Positions 17,069 to 25,617 of a stretch of 64,000 nt of DNA are shown one piece after another. The DNA is from Ensifer adhaerens. GTDB taxonomy: Bacteria > Pseudomonadota > Alphaproteobacteria > Rhizobiales > Rhizobiaceae. The stretch is taken from the NCBI RefSeq assembly GCF_002940685.1, contig NZ_PNFP01000010.1, forward strand, positions 248,001 to 312,000. Reading direction: 5' to 3'. The position numbers and the translations under genes were made by a program. The notes under the pieces are model-generated. The model saw nothing but the letters and a program-made list of their open reading frames with translations. It was not told the DNA's origin and did not search any database. Within the stretch, counting starts at the first letter, position 1; each line of letters starts with the position of its first letter.

Positions 17069-17995
17069 TCAGGCCGCGCGCACGAAGTGGTCGGGTTCCA
17101 CCTCGCGGATCGTCGCCTGATCTGCGGCCGACCGGCGGCGCGTTTCATCCGCGTGCGCTGAACTCACGTGGGCGTTCGGGTCGTCGAAGCGGATGTCCGG
17201 GTCCGGTACGGCCGAGAGCAGCAGCTTGGTGTAGGGATGGGCCGGATTGTCGATGACCTTGCCGGTGTTGCCCCATTCGACGATCTGCCCGGCGTACATC
17301 ACCGCGATGTCCTCGGCGACGTAGCGGGCGGTCGCGATGTCGTGGGTGATGTAGAGCAGGCCGAGGTTCATCTCGCGCTTCATTTCACTCAAGAGATTGA
17401 GCACGCCGAGCCGCACGGACACATCGAGCATCGAGGTGGGCTCGTCGGCGACGATGACCTCGGGCTTGGCGGCGAGCGCCCGGGCGATGTTGACACGTTG
17501 GCGCTGGCCGCCGGAGAGTTCGTGCGGATACTTCGGCGCGACGATGTCAGGATCGAGCTTCACCTGCCTCAGCAGCGCCTTGATCTCCTCGGCGACGGCC
17601 GCACCCTTGATGTCAGGACGATGCAGCATCAGCGGCCGCTTCAGGTGGTAGGCGATCGTGTGGGCCGGATTGAGCGAGGCGAAGGGATCCTGGAAGATCA
17701 TCTGCACCGAGCGGCGATAGTCGGCGATTTCCCTGGCGCCGGCGGCATCGACAGGCCTGCCTTTGTAGAGCAGCCGTCCTTCGCTCGGCTCGTATTCGCG
17801 CATCGCGATGCGGGCGCAGGTGGTCTTGCCGCTGCCGGATTCGCCGACGACGGCGAGTGCTCGTCCCGCATGCAGAGAGAACGAGATGGACCGTGCGGCG
17901 CGCACGGCGCCCGGTCCGTTGCCGAAGGTCTTGCTGACCTTGTCCAGGGTGAGGATGGGGTCCAGGGTCAGGGTGGGTGCGGATGGACCGGTCAT
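17069..17995 (-). CDS. Peptide/oligosaccharide ABC transporter ATP-binding protein (DppF/OppF type)
   Basis: The 308-residue ATPase has Walker A GESGSGKTT, Q-loop FQDPFASLNP, signature LSGGQRQR, Walker B VIVADEPTSMLD and switch His in THDIATARY, followed by the oligopeptide-transporter C-terminal segment with NPAHPYTKLLLSAVPDPD. It is the last gene of the GNAT-nagZ-transporter operon and overlaps the preceding ATPase gene as ATGA. It pairs with that ATPase as a heterodimer. Confidence 0.94.
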   Translation of the reverse strand: MTGPSAPTLTLDPILTLDKVSKTFGNGPGAVRAARSISFSLHAGRALAVVGESGSGKTTCARIAMREYEPSEGRLLYKGRPVDAAGAREIADYRRSVQMIFQDPFASLNPAHTIAYHLKRPLMLHRPDIKGAAVAEEIKALLRQVKLDPDIVAPKYPHELSGGQRQRVNIARALAAKPEVIVADEPTSMLDVSVRLGVLNLLSEMKREMNLGLLYITHDIATARYVAEDIAVMYAGQIVEWGNTGKVIDNPAHPYTKLLLSAVPDPDIRFDDPNAHVSSAHADETRRRSAADQATIREVEPDHFVRAA

Positions 17996-18795
17996 CGAAG
18001 AACGCCTCCGTGCAGCGAGGGGAAGGAGGCCCAGAGCTTCTTGGTATAGTCGTGCTCGGGTGTCCGGTAGATGGCGTCGGCGGTGCCCTGTTCGACCAGC
18101 TTGCCGCCGAGCATGATGCCGATGCGGTCGCAGAACTGCACCATCAGCCCGAGGTCGTGGGTGATGAAGAGCACGGCAAAGCCGAGCTTGCGCCGGAGTT
18201 CGTTGATCCGCTGCAGGATCTCGCGCTGCACGACCACGTCGAGCGCCGTCGTCGGCTCGTCCATGACGATCAGCCGCGGATCGAGCGCCAGGCAGATGGC
18301 AATGACGATGCGCTGGCGCATGCCGCCGGAAAACTGGTGCGGATAGTCGCGCATCCGGTCCGGCGAAATATCGACGAGCCTGAGCATCTCGGCGGTGCGG
18401 TCGCGCGCCTGCGCGCGGGTGATGCGCTTGTGCGTTCTCAATACGTCGTAGAACTGCTGCTCGATGCGCAGGACCGGGTTCAGCGAATTCATCGCGCTCT
18501 GGAACACCATTGCCACTTCGCGCCAGCGGAAGTCGGCGAGATCCTTCTGATCGAGATCGAGCACGTTGCGGCCATCGAGCAGGATGGCGCTGTGCTTGCG
18601 GATCAGCGCCGGCGGCTTGTGCAGGCGGCTGATGGCAAAGGCGATCGTGCTCTTGCCACAGCCGCTCTCACCGGCGAGGCCGAAGACTTCGCCGGGTGCA
18701 ACGTCGAAGCTGACATTGTCGACGGCGCGGAAATCGTTGGTCTCGCCAATGTAATCAATGGTCAGGTTCTTGACGGAAAGCAGAGGTGCGGTCAC
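17992..18795 (-). CDS. Peptide/oligosaccharide ABC transporter ATP-binding protein (DppD/OppD type)
   Basis: The 267-residue ATPase has Walker A GESGCGKST, Q-loop FQSAMNSLNP, signature FSGGMRQR, Walker B IVMDEPTTALD and THDLGLMVQF. The start is a GTG at 18793-18795 that overlaps the upstream permease stop as GTGA, the same coupling used elsewhere in the operon. It is shorter at the C-terminus than typical OppD (about 320 residues) and lacks the long C-terminal region where many OppD proteins carry an iron-sulfur-binding cysteine cluster. Confidence 0.9.
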   Translation of the reverse strand: MTAPLLSVKNLTIDYIGETNDFRAVDNVSFDVAPGEVFGLAGESGCGKSTIAFAISRLHKPPALIRKHSAILLDGRNVLDLDQKDLADFRWREVAMVFQSAMNSLNPVLRIEQQFYDVLRTHKRITRAQARDRTAEMLRLVDISPDRMRDYPHQFSGGMRQRIVIAICLALDPRLIVMDEPTTALDVVVQREILQRINELRRKLGFAVLFITHDLGLMVQFCDRIGIMLGGKLVEQGTADAIYRTPEHDYTKKLWASFPSLHGGVLR

Positions 18796-19682
18796 AGGCG
18801 GCCCTCCCCGGAGCGGATGAGCGCGGACCAGCGGCCGAGCCGGTTGCCGGTGCGAAGTCGCGGATTGGCGATTTCGTCGACGGCAAAGTTGAGCAGCGAC
18901 AGGCCGATGCCGAGGAAGGCAAGCGCGAAGCAGGGTGTCAGAATGTCCCACCAGGCGCCGACGGAAAGGGCGGACGCCTTCTGCGCCGCGTAGAGCATGG
19001 TGCCCCAGGAGACGACCTTGGGGTCGCCGAGGCCGAGGAACTCGAGCGTCGCCTGGGTGATGATCGCAAAGATCACGCTGCCGATGAAGTTGATGCCGAC
19101 GATCGAGATCAGGTTGGGGAAGATCTCGAAGGTCATGATGCGCCAGCGCGGCTCGCCCATCATTTCGGCCGATTTCACATAGTCCTTCTGCTTGACCGAA
19201 AGCGTCTCGGCGCGGGTGACGCGAGCGCCCCAGGCCCAGGACGTGCAGCCGAGAATGAGGGCGATCACCCAGGGGCTTGCCTGGCCGATGAAGGCGGCAA
19301 GCACCAGCAGCAGCGGCAGGTTCGGCACAACGAGCACCATGTTGGTGAAGAAGCTGATGATCTCGTCGATCTTGCCGCCGCGATAGCCGGCGATGATGCC
19401 GAGCGCCGTGCCCACGATCGTGATCAGCAGCCCGGCGCCGAAGCCGACGGCAAGCGAGGTGCGGGCGCCGTAGACGAGACGGGCAAAGACATCCTGGCCG
19501 ATGCGGGTGGTGCCGAGCCAGTGTTCGAGCGACGGCGCCTGGTGCGGCCGTCCGACACGGGCGCTCGGATCGTAGGAGGTCAAGAGAGGTGCTGCGATCG
19601 CCACAGCCAAGATGAAGGCGACGATCAGCGCCCCGACCATGGCCTTGCGGTTATGGATGAGCGGGAAGGAGGAAGTCTTCAT
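18792..19682 (-). CDS. Peptide/oligosaccharide ABC transporter permease (DppC type)
   Basis: The 296-residue inner-membrane protein has an N-terminal OppC-like segment (residues about 8-55), the HWLGTTRIGQDVFARLVYGARTSL-type signature region of DppC permeases, about six helices and the EAA loop DYVKSAEMMGEPRWRI. It is 1 nt from the DppB-type gene upstream and coupled to the ATPase downstream. Confidence 0.94.
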   Translation of the reverse strand: MKTSSFPLIHNRKAMVGALIVAFILAVAIAAPLLTSYDPSARVGRPHQAPSLEHWLGTTRIGQDVFARLVYGARTSLAVGFGAGLLITIVGTALGIIAGYRGGKIDEIISFFTNMVLVVPNLPLLLVLAAFIGQASPWVIALILGCTSWAWGARVTRAETLSVKQKDYVKSAEMMGEPRWRIMTFEIFPNLISIVGINFIGSVIFAIITQATLEFLGLGDPKVVSWGTMLYAAQKASALSVGAWWDILTPCFALAFLGIGLSLLNFAVDEIANPRLRTGNRLGRWSALIRSGEGRL

Positions 19683-19683
19683 A

Positions 19684-20661
19684 TCACGCCCTCTTCAGTC
19701 GCGGGTCGAGCAGCACGTAGCTGACATCGACGACGAAGTTGGCGATGAGCATGGTGGCGGTCATGATCAAGAGCTGTCCCTGGATGACGGGGTAATCGCG
19801 GGCGAGGATCGCCTGGTAGAGGATGTTGCCGAGACCCGGATAGTTGAACACCACCTCGGTCACCAGCGAGCCGCCGAGCACGGTGCCAATGGCGATCGCA
19901 AGGCTCGACACGGTCGGCAGCAGCGCGTTTCGCGCGGCGTACCAGAGCATGACGCGGGTGTCGGAGAGCCCCTTGGCGCGGGCCATGACGATGTAGTCCT
20001 CGCCAAGCAGATTGATCATGTTGTTGCGCATGGTCACGGCGAAGCCGCCGGTCAGAACGGCGCAGAGCGTCAGCATCGGCAGGATGCCGTGATAAAGCAC
20101 GCTGCCCAGATATTCGAAGGTGAAGGCCGGGTCGAGCGCCGGGTCGGCGGAATAGCCGGTCGGGAACCAGCCAAGCGTGAAGCCGAAGGTGAAGACGACG
20201 ATCAGCGAGGTGACGACGGCCGGAACCGAGGTCGCGAATATCGCGCCGACGGAAACGATGACGTCGAACAGGCTGCCGCGCCGCCAGGCGGCGAGAATGC
20301 CGAGGAAGGTGCCGAGCGCGAAGCTGACGATGGTGGCGGTGCCCATCAGGCCGACGGTCCAGACGAGCGCATTGCCGAGCACCGTGGTCACCGGCAGCGG
20401 GAAATATTTGATCGAGCGGCCAAGATCGCCGCTGAAGATGCTGCCGAGATAGGTGAGGTACTGCTGCCAGAGCGGGCCGTCGACGAAGCCGAAGGTGAGT
20501 TTCAGGGCCTGCAGGCTTTCGGGCGGCAGCTCGGCGCCGGCGCTCGAAAACATGATCTGCACCGGATCGCCGGGCATCAGCCGCGGCAGGAAGAAATTGA
20601 TCGTCGCAGCCGCGACGAAGGCCGCCAGGTAGAAGCACAGGCGGCGTAGCAGAAAGGCCAT
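19684..20661 (-). CDS. Peptide/oligosaccharide ABC transporter permease (DppB type)
   Basis: The 325-residue permease opens MAFLLRRLCFYLAAFVAA, as in DppB proteins, and has PGDPVQIMF after the first helix, about six helices and the EAA loop EDYIVMARAKGLSDTRVM. I chose the ATG at 20661 because GGAG lies six bases before it; an ATG four codons upstream (20673) lacks this. It follows the binding-protein gene after a hairpin-containing spacer. Confidence 0.92.
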   Translation of the reverse strand: MAFLLRRLCFYLAAFVAAATINFFLPRLMPGDPVQIMFSSAGAELPPESLQALKLTFGFVDGPLWQQYLTYLGSIFSGDLGRSIKYFPLPVTTVLGNALVWTVGLMGTATIVSFALGTFLGILAAWRRGSLFDVIVSVGAIFATSVPAVVTSLIVVFTFGFTLGWFPTGYSADPALDPAFTFEYLGSVLYHGILPMLTLCAVLTGGFAVTMRNNMINLLGEDYIVMARAKGLSDTRVMLWYAARNALLPTVSSLAIAIGTVLGGSLVTEVVFNYPGLGNILYQAILARDYPVIQGQLLIMTATMLIANFVVDVSYVLLDPRLKRA

Positions 20662-20793
20662 CGGGAACTCCATCGACTGCGGCCGCCACGTGTGGCGTCA
20701 GGCGGCAGGGCTGTCTTCTTGTCGGATCGGCCGGCCGTGCAAGGGCCAGGACGATCGCGTGGCGGACGAAGGCCGCCCGCCACTGTTGCGAGA

Positions 20794-20833
20794 CGCGGCG
20801 CCCTCGCGGATCGTCGTCCGCGAGGGCGCCGCG
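20794..20833 (-). promoter_or_regulatory. Long intercistronic hairpin after the peptide-type binding-protein gene
   Basis: A 17-bp perfect GC-rich stem (20794-20810 with 20817-20833) and 6-nt TCGTCG loop lie 14 nt after the binding-protein stop on the minus strand. No U-run follows. Position and shape match the hairpin at 6177-6212 and would favour higher expression of the binding protein over the membrane subunits. Confidence 0.75.
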
Positions 20834-20847
20834 CCTTCGATCAGGGA

Positions 20848-22497
20848 TTACTTCACCGGTTCAAGCGCCAGCAGGTGCAGGAGACGCGCCGGGTTGTTGC
20901 GGGTGATCGACGGGTTGACGAAGGGGTTTTCCGCCGTCGCCCAGCCTTTGAAGCGCTTGGTGTTGTACTGGTACCAGTTCGGGTTGTTGAACACCGGCAT
21001 CATGGGCATGTTTTCGGCGACGATGCGCTGCGCCTTGTTCATCGCTTCCTTCTGCTTGGCAGGGTCGGCGGTCTGGGTGAACTCGGTCAGAAGCGCTTCG
21101 ACTTCCGGATTGAACCAGCGCTGCGAGGTGAAGCGGGTCTTGCCCTTGTCCGACGCGCTGAAGGCGCGCTTGTAGGGGTAGTAGGGCGAGGCCGACGCCG
21201 GCAGGCTGTTGATCGCCGCGTCGAAAGTGCCGTTGATGAGGTTGCCGGTCCAGACCGCTTCCTCGGGCGTTTCGATCTTGGCATCGAGGCCAACGGCCTG
21301 CAGGCCCTCGACGGCGATCGTCACGGTGTCGATCCAGTCGGTCCAGGAACTCGGAACGATGATCGAGAAGGAGATCTTGCTGCCGTCCGGATTGTCACGG
21401 AAACCGTCGCCGTCCTTGTCGACGTAGCCGGCCTCGTCGAGCAGCGCCTTGGCGGCATCCGCGTCGTACTTGCCGTATTTGCCGAAATCGGCGGCAACCG
21501 ACGGATCGGCCCAGCTCTTGTAGAGCTCGCCCATGCCGGCGGGGTCCTCGTTGAGCGTCGGGTAGCCGTAGCCGGCAACGTCGACCATGGTGCCGCGATC
21601 GAGCGCCATGGAGGCGGCACGGCGGAACTTCACGTCATTGAAGGCCTTGCGGTTGTTTTCGTTCGCGGTTTCCTGGTTGAACAGGAAGGCGACCATGCTG
21701 CTCGGCGAATACCAGAAGTGGAAGTGCTCCGGGTCCTTGGCGACGTAGACGTTCTCGATATCGGGGATGAAGGAGACGCCCCAGTCGAGCGTGCCCGACG
21801 CGGTCGCCGTCAGGATCTGGTTGTTGTCGGCAAGCTGCGGGAAGCGTACGCAGTCGACCTTCAGCGTGGCTGCGTCCCAGTAGTGCGGGTTGCGGCACTG
21901 GTCGTAGGTCTGGCCGGTGAAGCGCGGAATTTCCGTCAGCGGACCGCTGCCGACGGGCGTTTCGTTGGCGAAGGTCACCGGCTCGGCGATGTCCTTCCAG
22001 ACGTGCTCCGGCACGATCGGCAGCTGTGCCAGCTGTTCGGCCGCAAGCGAGCTCGGATTGGCGAGCGTGAAGCGGACGGTCTGGCCATCCACGGCCTCGA
22101 CGCCGGTGATGAAGGTCCAGATGCTGACGAAGTCGAGCGCCGGGAATTTCTTCAGGTAGTCATAGGTGAACTTGACGTCGGTTGCCGTCAGCGGCTTGCC
22201 GTCCGACCATTTCAGGTTCGGACGGAGCTTGATTTCGATCGACTTCAGGTCGTCGGCGAGCTTGAAGCTTTCGGCAAGACGGAAGACCGGCTTGTTGCCG
22301 TCGAAGCGGTTGAAGACGACGAGCGGCTCGTAGATGAAATCGAGCGTGCTCTGGCGCGCCGAGGTCTGGTTGAACGGGTTGAAGTTGCGAACCCAGGTGG
22401 TCGCCGGTTCGATGTTCGCCGTCAGCACCGTCTGTGCCGCGGCCGGGCCGGCGAGAAGGGCGAGCGCGGTGGCTGCGCCGAGAAGCGATTTTTTCAC
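20848..22497 (-). CDS. Peptide/oligosaccharide ABC transporter binding protein (SBP_bac_5)
   Basis: The 549-residue protein has a signal peptide (MKKSLLGAATALALLAGPAAA, probable cleavage after AAA) and the family 5 binding-protein fold: LRPNLKWSDGKPLTATDVKFTYDY region near residue 95, VKFRRAASMALDR in the middle, and the C-terminal KAQRIVAENMPMMPVF. It lies between nagZ and the permeases, so its ligand may be a GlcNAc-containing oligomer, a muropeptide or chitooligosaccharide rather than a plain peptide (inference). Confidence 0.92.
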   Translation of the reverse strand: MKKSLLGAATALALLAGPAAAQTVLTANIEPATTWVRNFNPFNQTSARQSTLDFIYEPLVVFNRFDGNKPVFRLAESFKLADDLKSIEIKLRPNLKWSDGKPLTATDVKFTYDYLKKFPALDFVSIWTFITGVEAVDGQTVRFTLANPSSLAAEQLAQLPIVPEHVWKDIAEPVTFANETPVGSGPLTEIPRFTGQTYDQCRNPHYWDAATLKVDCVRFPQLADNNQILTATASGTLDWGVSFIPDIENVYVAKDPEHFHFWYSPSSMVAFLFNQETANENNRKAFNDVKFRRAASMALDRGTMVDVAGYGYPTLNEDPAGMGELYKSWADPSVAADFGKYGKYDADAAKALLDEAGYVDKDGDGFRDNPDGSKISFSIIVPSSWTDWIDTVTIAVEGLQAVGLDAKIETPEEAVWTGNLINGTFDAAINSLPASASPYYPYKRAFSASDKGKTRFTSQRWFNPEVEALLTEFTQTADPAKQKEAMNKAQRIVAENMPMMPVFNNPNWYQYNTKRFKGWATAENPFVNPSITRNNPARLLHLLALEPVK

Positions 22498-22537
22498 GGT
22501 AGTTCCCCTTTTAGATCGCTAGGATTTCTTGTTTCGG

Positions 22538-23560
22538 TCAGGCAACGAGGGCGCTGTTGAATATGTCCTCGACTTCCGCATGCACGGCGCGCACGTCGAC
22601 CTTGAGCGTGCCGAGCCGGGCGTTGGCGGCGTCGATGCGTTTCTGGGCGGCGGCGGTCAGCGGGCTTGCGGCCTTGGCCGCCGCTTCGCTTCCGGCGAGA
22701 TCGCCATGGCTGTGGAGCGCGATGTCGAAACCGGCATCGAGCACCTGGCGAACACGCTCCGGCAGGGTGCCGCGCAGCGATTCCATGAAGATGCAGTCGG
22801 AGACGAGCACGCCGTCATAGCCCATGTTGTTGCGGATGACGTCGTGCATGACCGGCGAGATCGACGCGGGTAGTTCCTTGTCGAAGGCCGAGTATACGAC
22901 GTGGGCGACCATGGCCCACGGCGTGTCGCGCAGGGCGACGAAGGGCTTGAAGTCGGTGGAGGTCAGCAATTCGCGCGAGGCGTCGACGACCGGGCGCTCC
23001 TTGTGCGAATCGAGCGTCGCGCGGCCATGGCCGGGAATGTGCTTCATCACAGGCATGTTGCCGGTCTCGAGCAGGCCGTCGATCACTTCGCGGCCGAGCG
23101 CCGCGATGAAGTCCGGGTCGGCGCCGAAGGCGCGGGCGCCGATGACGGAGCTCGTCGTCGCGAAAACGAGGTCGAGCACCGGCGAGCAGCCGCTCGTCAG
23201 ACCAAGATCGGTCATCATCGTGCCCATGGCCTGGCTCGACAGGCGCAGCGCCTTCTTGCCGAGGGCGAAGTCGTGGCGTGCCAGTTCGGCGAATTCGCCG
23301 AAGGAGCGGAACAGCGGCCAGGGGCCGGCGTCCAGATGCTGGACGCGTCCGCCTTCCTGGTCGGTGAAGACGGGGGCGTCTTCGCGGCCGACCGCTTCGC
23401 GGAAGCGTTCGATCAGGACCTTCGCCTGGTGCGGATCACGCAGGTTGCGGCGGCCGACGAAGAGGCCGAGCGGGTTGGTTTCGCGAAATAGGGCGAACTC
23501 GTCGTCCGAAAGCGTAGGGTTCGGAAGGCCGACAAAAAGGGCGAGGGGTGTCGATGACAT
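22538..23560 (-). CDS. nagZ: Beta-N-acetylhexosaminidase, glycoside hydrolase family 3 (NagZ type)
   Basis: The 340-residue cytoplasmic enzyme (no signal peptide) removes terminal beta-linked GlcNAc, as from GlcNAc-anhydro-MurNAc or chitooligosaccharides. It has FTDQEGGRVQHL, and KHIPGHGRATLDSH with the His/Asp pair of the NagZ catalytic loop, and the nucleophile region YDGVLVSDCIFMESL. It sits between a GNAT gene and a transporter binding protein, so import and intracellular hydrolysis of the same substrate are likely. In many rhizobia the housekeeping nagZ is elsewhere, so this may be a pathway-specific copy. Confidence 0.92.
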   Translation of the reverse strand: MSSTPLALFVGLPNPTLSDDEFALFRETNPLGLFVGRRNLRDPHQAKVLIERFREAVGREDAPVFTDQEGGRVQHLDAGPWPLFRSFGEFAELARHDFALGKKALRLSSQAMGTMMTDLGLTSGCSPVLDLVFATTSSVIGARAFGADPDFIAALGREVIDGLLETGNMPVMKHIPGHGRATLDSHKERPVVDASRELLTSTDFKPFVALRDTPWAMVAHVVYSAFDKELPASISPVMHDVIRNNMGYDGVLVSDCIFMESLRGTLPERVRQVLDAGFDIALHSHGDLAGSEAAAKAASPLTAAAQKRIDAANARLGTLKVDVRAVHAEVEDIFNSALVA

Positions 23561-23583
23561 TTGGGAGGCTCCGATAATGGGAA

Positions 23584-24063
23584 TTATTTGGAAGGGCGGC
23601 GCAGCATGCCCTGGTAGATCCCCTTGTCCGGGGCGGGGATCGGCACGGCGCCGACGGTCTTTGCGTAGAAATCGACGGGGCCGGCATCGCCGATGAAGGC
23701 GTAGGCGTGGCCAAGCGTCTTCATGGTGTCGAGGCAGCCGGAAAGCAGGGCGACGCCGATGCCCTTGCCACGGGCTGCGGGGTCGACGCCGGTCGGGCCG
23801 AAGAAGCCGGGCGCGGTCGTATCGTAGCAGGCAAAGCCGAGGAGCTTGCCGTCGTCGACGGCAATCAGGCAGGCGACCGGCCGGCGCGTGAAGGCGACAG
23901 CCACCTCGCTCGCCCAGTTCTCGCTGAAATTCTCCCGAACCCAGCCGACGACCAGGCCCATTTCCGGCGGCAAGGCAGGACGGATCGTCACCTTGTCGGT
24001 TTCGGTTCTGCGCTTGAGTTCGCCGAGGATCGGCGCATACAAGCTCACCAGCATGTCAGGCAT
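23584..24063 (-). CDS. GNAT-family N-acetyltransferase
   Basis: The 159-residue protein has the GNAT fold with the acetyl-CoA pyrophosphate loop in VDPAARGKGIGVALL (R/Q-x-x-G-x-G/A pattern). I chose ATG at 24063 because TGGAGGAG precedes it at good spacing; the frame is open further upstream but crosses a palindrome. It is the first gene of the minus-strand operon, 23 bp before nagZ. An amino-sugar or peptide amine is a plausible acceptor in this context, but that is inference. Confidence 0.85.
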   Translation of the reverse strand: MPDMLVSLYAPILGELKRRTETDKVTIRPALPPEMGLVVGWVRENFSENWASEVAVAFTRRPVACLIAVDDGKLLGFACYDTTAPGFFGPTGVDPAARGKGIGVALLSGCLDTMKTLGHAYAFIGDAGPVDFYAKTVGAVPIPAPDKGIYQGMLRRPSK

Positions 24064-24077
24064 ATGCTCCTCCACAT

Positions 24078-24095
24078 ATTCCTTTATTAAGGAAT
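24078..24095. promoter_or_regulatory. Inverted repeat upstream of the GNAT-nagZ operon
   Basis: ATTCCTT (24078-24084) and AAGGAAT (24089-24095) form a 7-bp perfect inverted repeat around TATT, 15 bp upstream of the first gene. It overlaps the expected 5' leader, so it may be an operator or an RNA hairpin. No regulator gene is adjacent to the operon. Confidence 0.5.
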
Positions 24096-24539
24096 TGCTG
24101 CCTTTGTAATGCAATAGATGGAGGCAACGGGACCGGCTTGTCAATCGCCAATCGTCAGATTTGGGGGGCTATCTGCGTTTCGCAGCCGGGTGTATCGGGC
24201 CCGCGAAACGTTTCCGGCGCCGTTGCCGCTGTGCGAAACCATAGGATTGCGCATCGCGGGATCGCGGGATCGCGGGATCGCGGGTCGGGCCGGGAAGACG
24301 GCCGGGCAAACGAGCGAGCAGGTGCCCCGGACGCAGAAATTGCACATTTGTACAGCTTTGTTCTTGAGTTGTTCGAAGTATATTTTGATTTACAAAAACA
24401 CTAACTATCGATGGATGCGCTCATAGCGTGTGAACGCCGAGAATATTTCGACTATTTGGAGCGCGATCAAGTATTTCTTGAGAATAAAAGTATCGTTTCC
24501 CGCTCGGGCGAGCCTGGTTTGTTCGTCCGTGCCGACCGG
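24096..24539. other. AT-rich spacer without a convincing gene
   Basis: This 444-bp stretch lies upstream of the GNAT operon and downstream of the YbaN-like gene. Its second half (about 24330-24500) is clearly poorer in GC than the rest of the window. A possible plus-strand promoter, TTGTTC at 24358-24363 and TATTTT at 24381-24386 with a 17-bp spacer, precedes an ATG at 24411; the frame from there runs antisense into the YbaN-like gene and has no recognisable family. A small RNA or a decayed insertion are possible. Confidence 0.4.
24253..24284. repeat. Short tandem repeat, four copies of ATCGCGGG
   Basis: The 8-bp unit ATCGCGGG is repeated four times without error, followed by a partial unit. 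The tract is in the non-coding spacer upstream of the GNAT operon and could vary in copy number. Confidence 0.85.
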
Positions 24540-24908
24540 CTACTCAGCCGGGCGCGTCAGAACGAAGACGGCGGGAAGCGCCATCGCGGCGGCGACGATC
24601 GCGGCGAGCGAGAAGCCCGGATTGCCGAAGAAGAGGAAGAGGCCGAAGCTAGCGGCCATCAGGCTCACGGCGGTGGTCTTGGCCCGCCGGGAGATCGCTC
24701 CCTTTTCACGCCAGAGCCGCAAGGAAGCGCCGAAGACGCGGTGGTTGAGCAGCCATTGCTCGAGCCGCGGCGAGGCGCGGGCAAAAAGCCCGGCTGCCAG
24801 CAGCAGGAACGGTGTCGTCGGCAGGATCGGAAGGAAGGCGCCGATGACGCCGAGGCCGACCATCAGCCATGCGAGGCAAAGGTAGAGTAGGCGAAGCGCT
24901 GGGTTCAC
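24540..24908 (-). CDS. YbaN-like (DUF454) inner-membrane protein
   Basis: The 122-residue protein has the DUF454 core LPILPTTPFLLLAAGLFARASPRLEQWLL and about three hydrophobic segments. The start is taken as GTG at 24908 (MNPALRLLYLCLAWL), with TGGAG at suitable spacing; no ATG fits. It begins 19 bp after the DUF2161 gene and is probably cotranscribed with it. The biochemical role of the family is unknown. Confidence 0.8.
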   Translation of the reverse strand: MNPALRLLYLCLAWLMVGLGVIGAFLPILPTTPFLLLAAGLFARASPRLEQWLLNHRVFGASLRLWREKGAISRRAKTTAVSLMAASFGLFLFFGNPGFSLAAIVAAAMALPAVFVLTRPAE

Positions 24909-24927
24909 CGGACGGCTCCAGGTTGCG

Positions 24928-25617
24928 TCATGCTTCGGATGCCTCGACGGCTGTGCCCGTTGCCACCTCCATTGGCGGCCAGCGGCGAAGCGCTTCGGCG
25001 CCCTGTTCCGACAGCGCGTAGACGCCGCGGTCGATCTTGTCGAACCAGCCGTAGACGTTGCTGAGCAGGATCCTGGCGGCATCCGGCGCGATCGGGCGCA
25101 GGTCGCGTGGGCGCTGCTGGCCCGCTTGCAGGGCGGCAGCGCAGGCAAGTGCCTGCTGCCGATAGGCGGTCATGATCGGCGTGCGGGTGGCACCGCCCGC
25201 GGTCGGATCGCCCTTGCGGCGGCGATGCTCGCTGATCAGGCGCGCCCGCTTCCGGTTGTTCTTGCGCGGCATTATGGCGGAGGCCGCGAGGATGACGTCG
25301 ACCATGCCGTTGTCGGCGACCGAAAGCATGCCGAATCCGAGCCGCCGGCAGAGATCGCGGAAACGGCGGTCGCTCTCGCGCCCCTTTCCCTTGGCCGAGA
25401 CGCGGGCGGCGACCCATACTTCGTCACCGGCGCTGGCCCGGTCGACCGCCTGGAGGATCAGTTCGAGATTGAAGGTCAGCTTCAGCTCGCACACGACCAC
25501 CAGCGGCGGTTCGTCATCGCTGAGCGCGACGATATCGCAGCCGCCGATCTCGCCCTTGACGCTATAGCCGCGGGTTTCGAGGAAGTTCTTGATCGGCTGA
25601 TAGAGGGTCGTCTCCAA
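24928..25617 (-). CDS. DUF2161 domain protein (nuclease-like fold)
   Basis: The 229-residue protein matches the DUF2161 family, annotated as phosphodiesterase-like, with an N-terminal PD-(D/E)XK-like core: VKGEIGGCDIVAL and VVCELKL give the D-x(n)-E-x-K pattern. A basic segment RKNNRKRARLISEHRRRKGD lies in the middle. The family-typical start (M)ETTLYQPIKNFLETRGY points to a TTG at 25617, though a longer TTG start at 25668 cannot be excluded. Function is unproven. Confidence 0.75.
   Translation of the reverse strand: METTLYQPIKNFLETRGYSVKGEIGGCDIVALSDDEPPLVVVCELKLTFNLELILQAVDRASAGDEVWVAARVSAKGKGRESDRRFRDLCRRLGFGMLSVADNGMVDVILAASAIMPRKNNRKRARLISEHRRRKGDPTAGGATRTPIMTAYRQQALACAAALQAGQQRPRDLRPIAPDAARILLSNVYGWFDKIDRGVYALSEQGAEALRRWPPMEVATGTAVEASEA

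Noticed and set aside
24253-24284. CRISPR-like repeat
   Set aside because: The units are 8 bp, contiguous and without spacers, and no cas genes are present.
24411-24890. Plus-strand frame starting in the AT-rich spacer
   Set aside because: Only its first 40 or so residues look protein-like; the rest is antisense to the YbaN-like gene. There is no ribosome site, so it is mentioned only as part of the spacer.
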